In this document: in pieces, positions 58,915 through 60,846 of the stretch
How the letters are laid out: every line of letters starts with the position of its first letter
Position numbering within the stretch: position 1 is the first letter of the stretch
DNA from: Fibrobacter sp. UWEL
Lineage (GTDB): Bacteria; Fibrobacterota; Fibrobacteria; Fibrobacterales; Fibrobacteraceae
Direction of reading: 5' to 3'
Length of the DNA: 60,846 nt
NCBI RefSeq assembly: GCF_900142535.1
Contig: NZ_FRBE01000021.1
Location: forward strand, 1 to 60,846
Program-made: the position numbers and the translations under genes
Notes under the pieces: generated by a model
What the model was told of the DNA's origin: nothing
Databases searched by the model: none
The model's input: only the letters and a program-made list of their open reading frames with translations

Positions 58915-60687
58915 TTACTTAATTATGACCTTCTGGCCCTTGTGATAATATGTTCCCTTGGCAGTGGGCTTTTTGTACAGAACACGACCCTTCATGTCAA
59001 ACCATTTGTTTTCGTCCATGGTTATTTCACCTGTGGCGGCGTTCATCTGGCCGATTGCCAGAGTTTCGCCGTCACTACCGATAAGCTTCACCTCAATTCT
59101 TTCAGGAAGCTCAGTCTCGTCAAGTGTTGTACCTGCGATAGCCTTTGCAAGTCGTCCTGCACTATTGTATTTGAGGTAGGCTCGCATGGGCGGAACTGTT
59201 GCTCCGATGCCGGCTTTTACAAACTCACCTGCGTGGAATTCCTTTTCGCCTACGGTGTTTGTGTTGGCTACAAAACCATAAACGTTTTTCTTTGTAGTTT
59301 CGTCAAAGACTGTTTTTTCGTAGGTACCTACTAATTCCCATGTGCCTGGGTAACCTTGAGTGGTTCCCTGTTCTTCATAGGTTGCGCTAAAGACTGGATT
59401 ATTAATTTTTTCTGTCTTTAATGTCGGCTTAAGTGCATTCCATTGATTTATGTTCCTATTAAATTTGATGGTGGAACTTGTTGCTCCTACAATAAAGGGC
59501 GTGTTTGCTTCAAAACCGTTGGTCCATTGCCCTATAATTTGCACAACGTTTTTTGTACCATCGTAATAGGTTTTGATATTGGCAATTTTATAGAAAGTTG
59601 CGCCCTCTATTTGACCATGTTGATTGGCGTTAAATGGCATTACAATTGTTGAATACACGGTTTGCTGATTGTCACCTGCTGTATAGACTCTGTTGTACGC
59701 GACGGAGTCCACGGTAACGCCTTCAGGAATGCTAAGAGTCTGCATGCGAGCGTTGCTTTGGCCGTCGATACAGGCTGTCTTTACGACAGAACCATTTCCA
59801 TCAAGAACATTCTTTACTTCAAAGATGCCATCGCCATCTTGGAAACATTCATCAACGACGATAGCATCCATGGATGCAGGAAGTTCGTTAGAATTTTCAG
59901 TAGTTGCTACCGCCCTTACCTTTCCAAGGGTCCCCTTACTATTGTATACTAGGTAGGCGCGCATAGGCGGCACAGAGGCGGTGGTTCCGGCTTTTACAAA
60001 TTGACCTACGCTAATAGTCTTGTCTTCAGTGGCTGAACTTGCGAAGCCATAGGATACGTTTCGTTCTGTATCGTTTGCATCCCAAGTCTTTTTTTCGTAT
60101 ACGCCCTTAAGGGTCCAGGTTCCTGTAAGATTTACGTCCCCATCCGGATTAGCGGAAACGGTGGATGTTTTAGCTCCGTCGGCCGTGTTAATGTCAAATG
60201 TACAGCTTTGCGTGTTTTTGCTTCCAAGCCTGAAGTATAGATTGTTGCCTCCTTGCTTGATAAATCTCATAATGTATGGCTTGTTTGCCTCCAATCCGTT
60301 TGATTTTACATAAATGGTATTCAGTAATGCTCGCCACTTATGGGAAGTATTATCTTGAGATATTTTTTTTATTGTGTAGAATGATGCACCATTGTCAAAA
60401 AAACAACCGTTCGGCACACTGAATGGAAGTACAATTGTTTGGTTACTTGATGAGGTTGCGTTGCTTCTAAAATAGTAGACGGAGTCTACAGTGATTGTAT
60501 TAGGTATATCAATTGCTTCGTTGTGATGATCACCATCGGCGTCAATCACTGCTAGACACTTGTTGGTTCCATAGTCTACAAGACTGATTTGACCATACGT
60601 TTTGACGTCGGGGCATTTAGCTGCCTGGACCATGGTTACGGCACCAGCCAAGGCTATTGCCATAGAAATTAGATGTTTTTTTTTCAT
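58915..60687 (-). CDS. exported protein with two shared modules and C-terminal tail (copy 3)
   Basis: This 590-aa protein has a signal peptide (MAIALAGAVTMVQA). It contains two tandem copies (about residues 68-265 and 325-525) of the module seen once in the 54195 and 56299 proteins. Recurring landmarks are VDSV-x-Y, IVLPFSV or IVMPFN, ANKPYIM or ANTPFIV, WTLKGVYEKKTW or WELVGTYEKTVF, YGF, and FVKAG...PPMRAYL-x-YN. It lacks the GLUG part. The C-terminus (WFDMKGRVLYKKPTAKGTYY...VIIK) matches the same tail. The ATG at 60687 is preferred to a TTG two codons earlier. The 51-aa peptide gene follows directly. Confidence 0.75.
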   Translation of the reverse strand: MKKKHLISMAIALAGAVTMVQAAKCPDVKTYGQISLVDYGTNKCLAVIDADGDHHNEAIDIPNTITVDSVYYFRSNATSSSNQTIVLPFSVPNGCFFDNGASFYTIKKISQDNTSHKWRALLNTIYVKSNGLEANKPYIMRFIKQGGNNLYFRLGSKNTQSCTFDINTADGAKTSTVSANPDGDVNLTGTWTLKGVYEKKTWDANDTERNVSYGFASSATEDKTISVGQFVKAGTTASVPPMRAYLVYNSKGTLGKVRAVATTENSNELPASMDAIVVDECFQDGDGIFEVKNVLDGNGSVVKTACIDGQSNARMQTLSIPEGVTVDSVAYNRVYTAGDNQQTVYSTIVMPFNANQHGQIEGATFYKIANIKTYYDGTKNVVQIIGQWTNGFEANTPFIVGATSSTIKFNRNINQWNALKPTLKTEKINNPVFSATYEEQGTTQGYPGTWELVGTYEKTVFDETTKKNVYGFVANTNTVGEKEFHAGEFVKAGIGATVPPMRAYLKYNSAGRLAKAIAGTTLDETELPERIEVKLIGSDGETLAIGQMNAATGEITMDENKWFDMKGRVLYKKPTAKGTYYHKGQKVIIK

Positions 60688-60777
60688 AAACAAAAACCTT
60701 GTATTATTACAGGTTGTGTATATCTATTGGAAAGTTAGAAATGTGAATTAAGATTAGGCAAGTCCTTTTCTGTAAAT

Positions 60778-60846
60778 TCATGCGCAAAAAGCGGATTTTC
60801 CCATCTCCTTCTCGGTTAAGTAAGCTTTATCTTCCATCCATTCATC
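60778..60846 (-). CDS. C-terminal end of an unknown protein (cut by window edge)
   Basis: On the minus strand the frame from the window edge encodes 22 residues (DEWMEDKAYLTEKEMGKSAF, then CA) before a TGA. The mix of residues looks protein-like, but it is too short to identify. The gap 60688-60777 holds the promoter region of the large exported gene. Confidence 0.3.
   Translation of the reverse strand, partial: DEWMEDKAYLTEKEMGKSAFCA

Noticed and set aside
1-60846. tRNA, rRNA and known riboswitches
   Set aside because: Gaps were read for cloverleaf ends, T-loop sequence and common riboswitch cores; none was convincing. A covariance-model scan would be decisive.

Overview
The window looks like chromosome of a Fibrobacter species (rumen or gut fibre degrader). 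The reasons are: two proteins with the C-terminal FISUMP domain (Fibrobacter succinogenes major paralogous domain, TIGR02145); a TIGR02147-type regulator; secreted carbohydrate-active enzymes with polyserine linkers (PL9-type pectate lyase, GH16 glucanase lipoprotein, GH11 xylanase); and secreted proteins ending in a short 'GR-x-(L/V/A) ... VI(V/I)K' tail that resembles a type IX secretion C-terminal signal. Species cannot be fixed from the sequence alone.

Layout. 1-12 kb is an AT-rich accessory region. It holds the tail of an IS30-type transposase, an operon of a DUF4417 protein, a toxin-tip-like protein and a possible immunity protein, a divergent XRE/ImmA regulator, thrS, a putative HExxH protein with a secreted partner, a RelB-PIN toxin-antitoxin operon with a third 50-aa gene, a gene split in two by a 311-bp MITE, and a RelB antitoxin beside a gutted YafQ toxin. 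12-24 kb holds a hybrid histidine kinase, PL9, a GLUG-repeat surface protein, GH16, a DUF4258/RHH toxin-antitoxin pair, a MATE pump and GH11. 24-38 kb is mostly housekeeping and signalling: ybaK, two paralogous membrane GGDEF proteins (one with a destroyed GGDEF motif), a Gfo/Idh/MocA oxidoreductase with a Cys/His insert, a TIGR02147 regulator overlapping a FISUMP lipoprotein gene, glycogen phosphorylase, a histidine phosphatase lipoprotein, a geranylgeranyl-reductase-family enzyme with its own ferredoxin, and a GGDEF/EAL protein. 38.5-52.8 kb is one tight complex I operon, nuoBCDEFGHIJKLMN, without nuoA and with unusual extra domains on NuoB, NuoE, NuoM and NuoN. 52.8-54.1 kb is a small repeat-bounded island with a four-helix-bundle (23S rRNA intervening-sequence type) gene. 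54.2-60.7 kb carries three copies of a two-gene module, a large secreted protein followed by a 51-aa peptide gene, with ispF between copies 2 and 3.

The most promising undescribed system is that last module. Three ~51-aa peptides share a core (EKK-x-Y-[ST]-AP-x-M, then an LLQ-x-SG block). Each starts 10-12 nt after the stop of a large exported protein; all three large proteins share a ~180-aa module and the same C-terminal tail. Two copies are a recent tandem duplication; the third is diverged and on the other strand, yet it keeps the pairing. The next strongest observation is the MITE. Removing it with one copy of its 5-bp target duplication joins two flanking reading frames exactly into one 463-aa exported FISUMP protein. 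Degenerate tandem repeats with a strict 7-bp period occur at five places, two of them flanking the four-helix-bundle gene in opposite orientation.

No rRNA, tRNA or CRISPR array was seen. All functional calls come from reading motifs by eye; no database search was possible.
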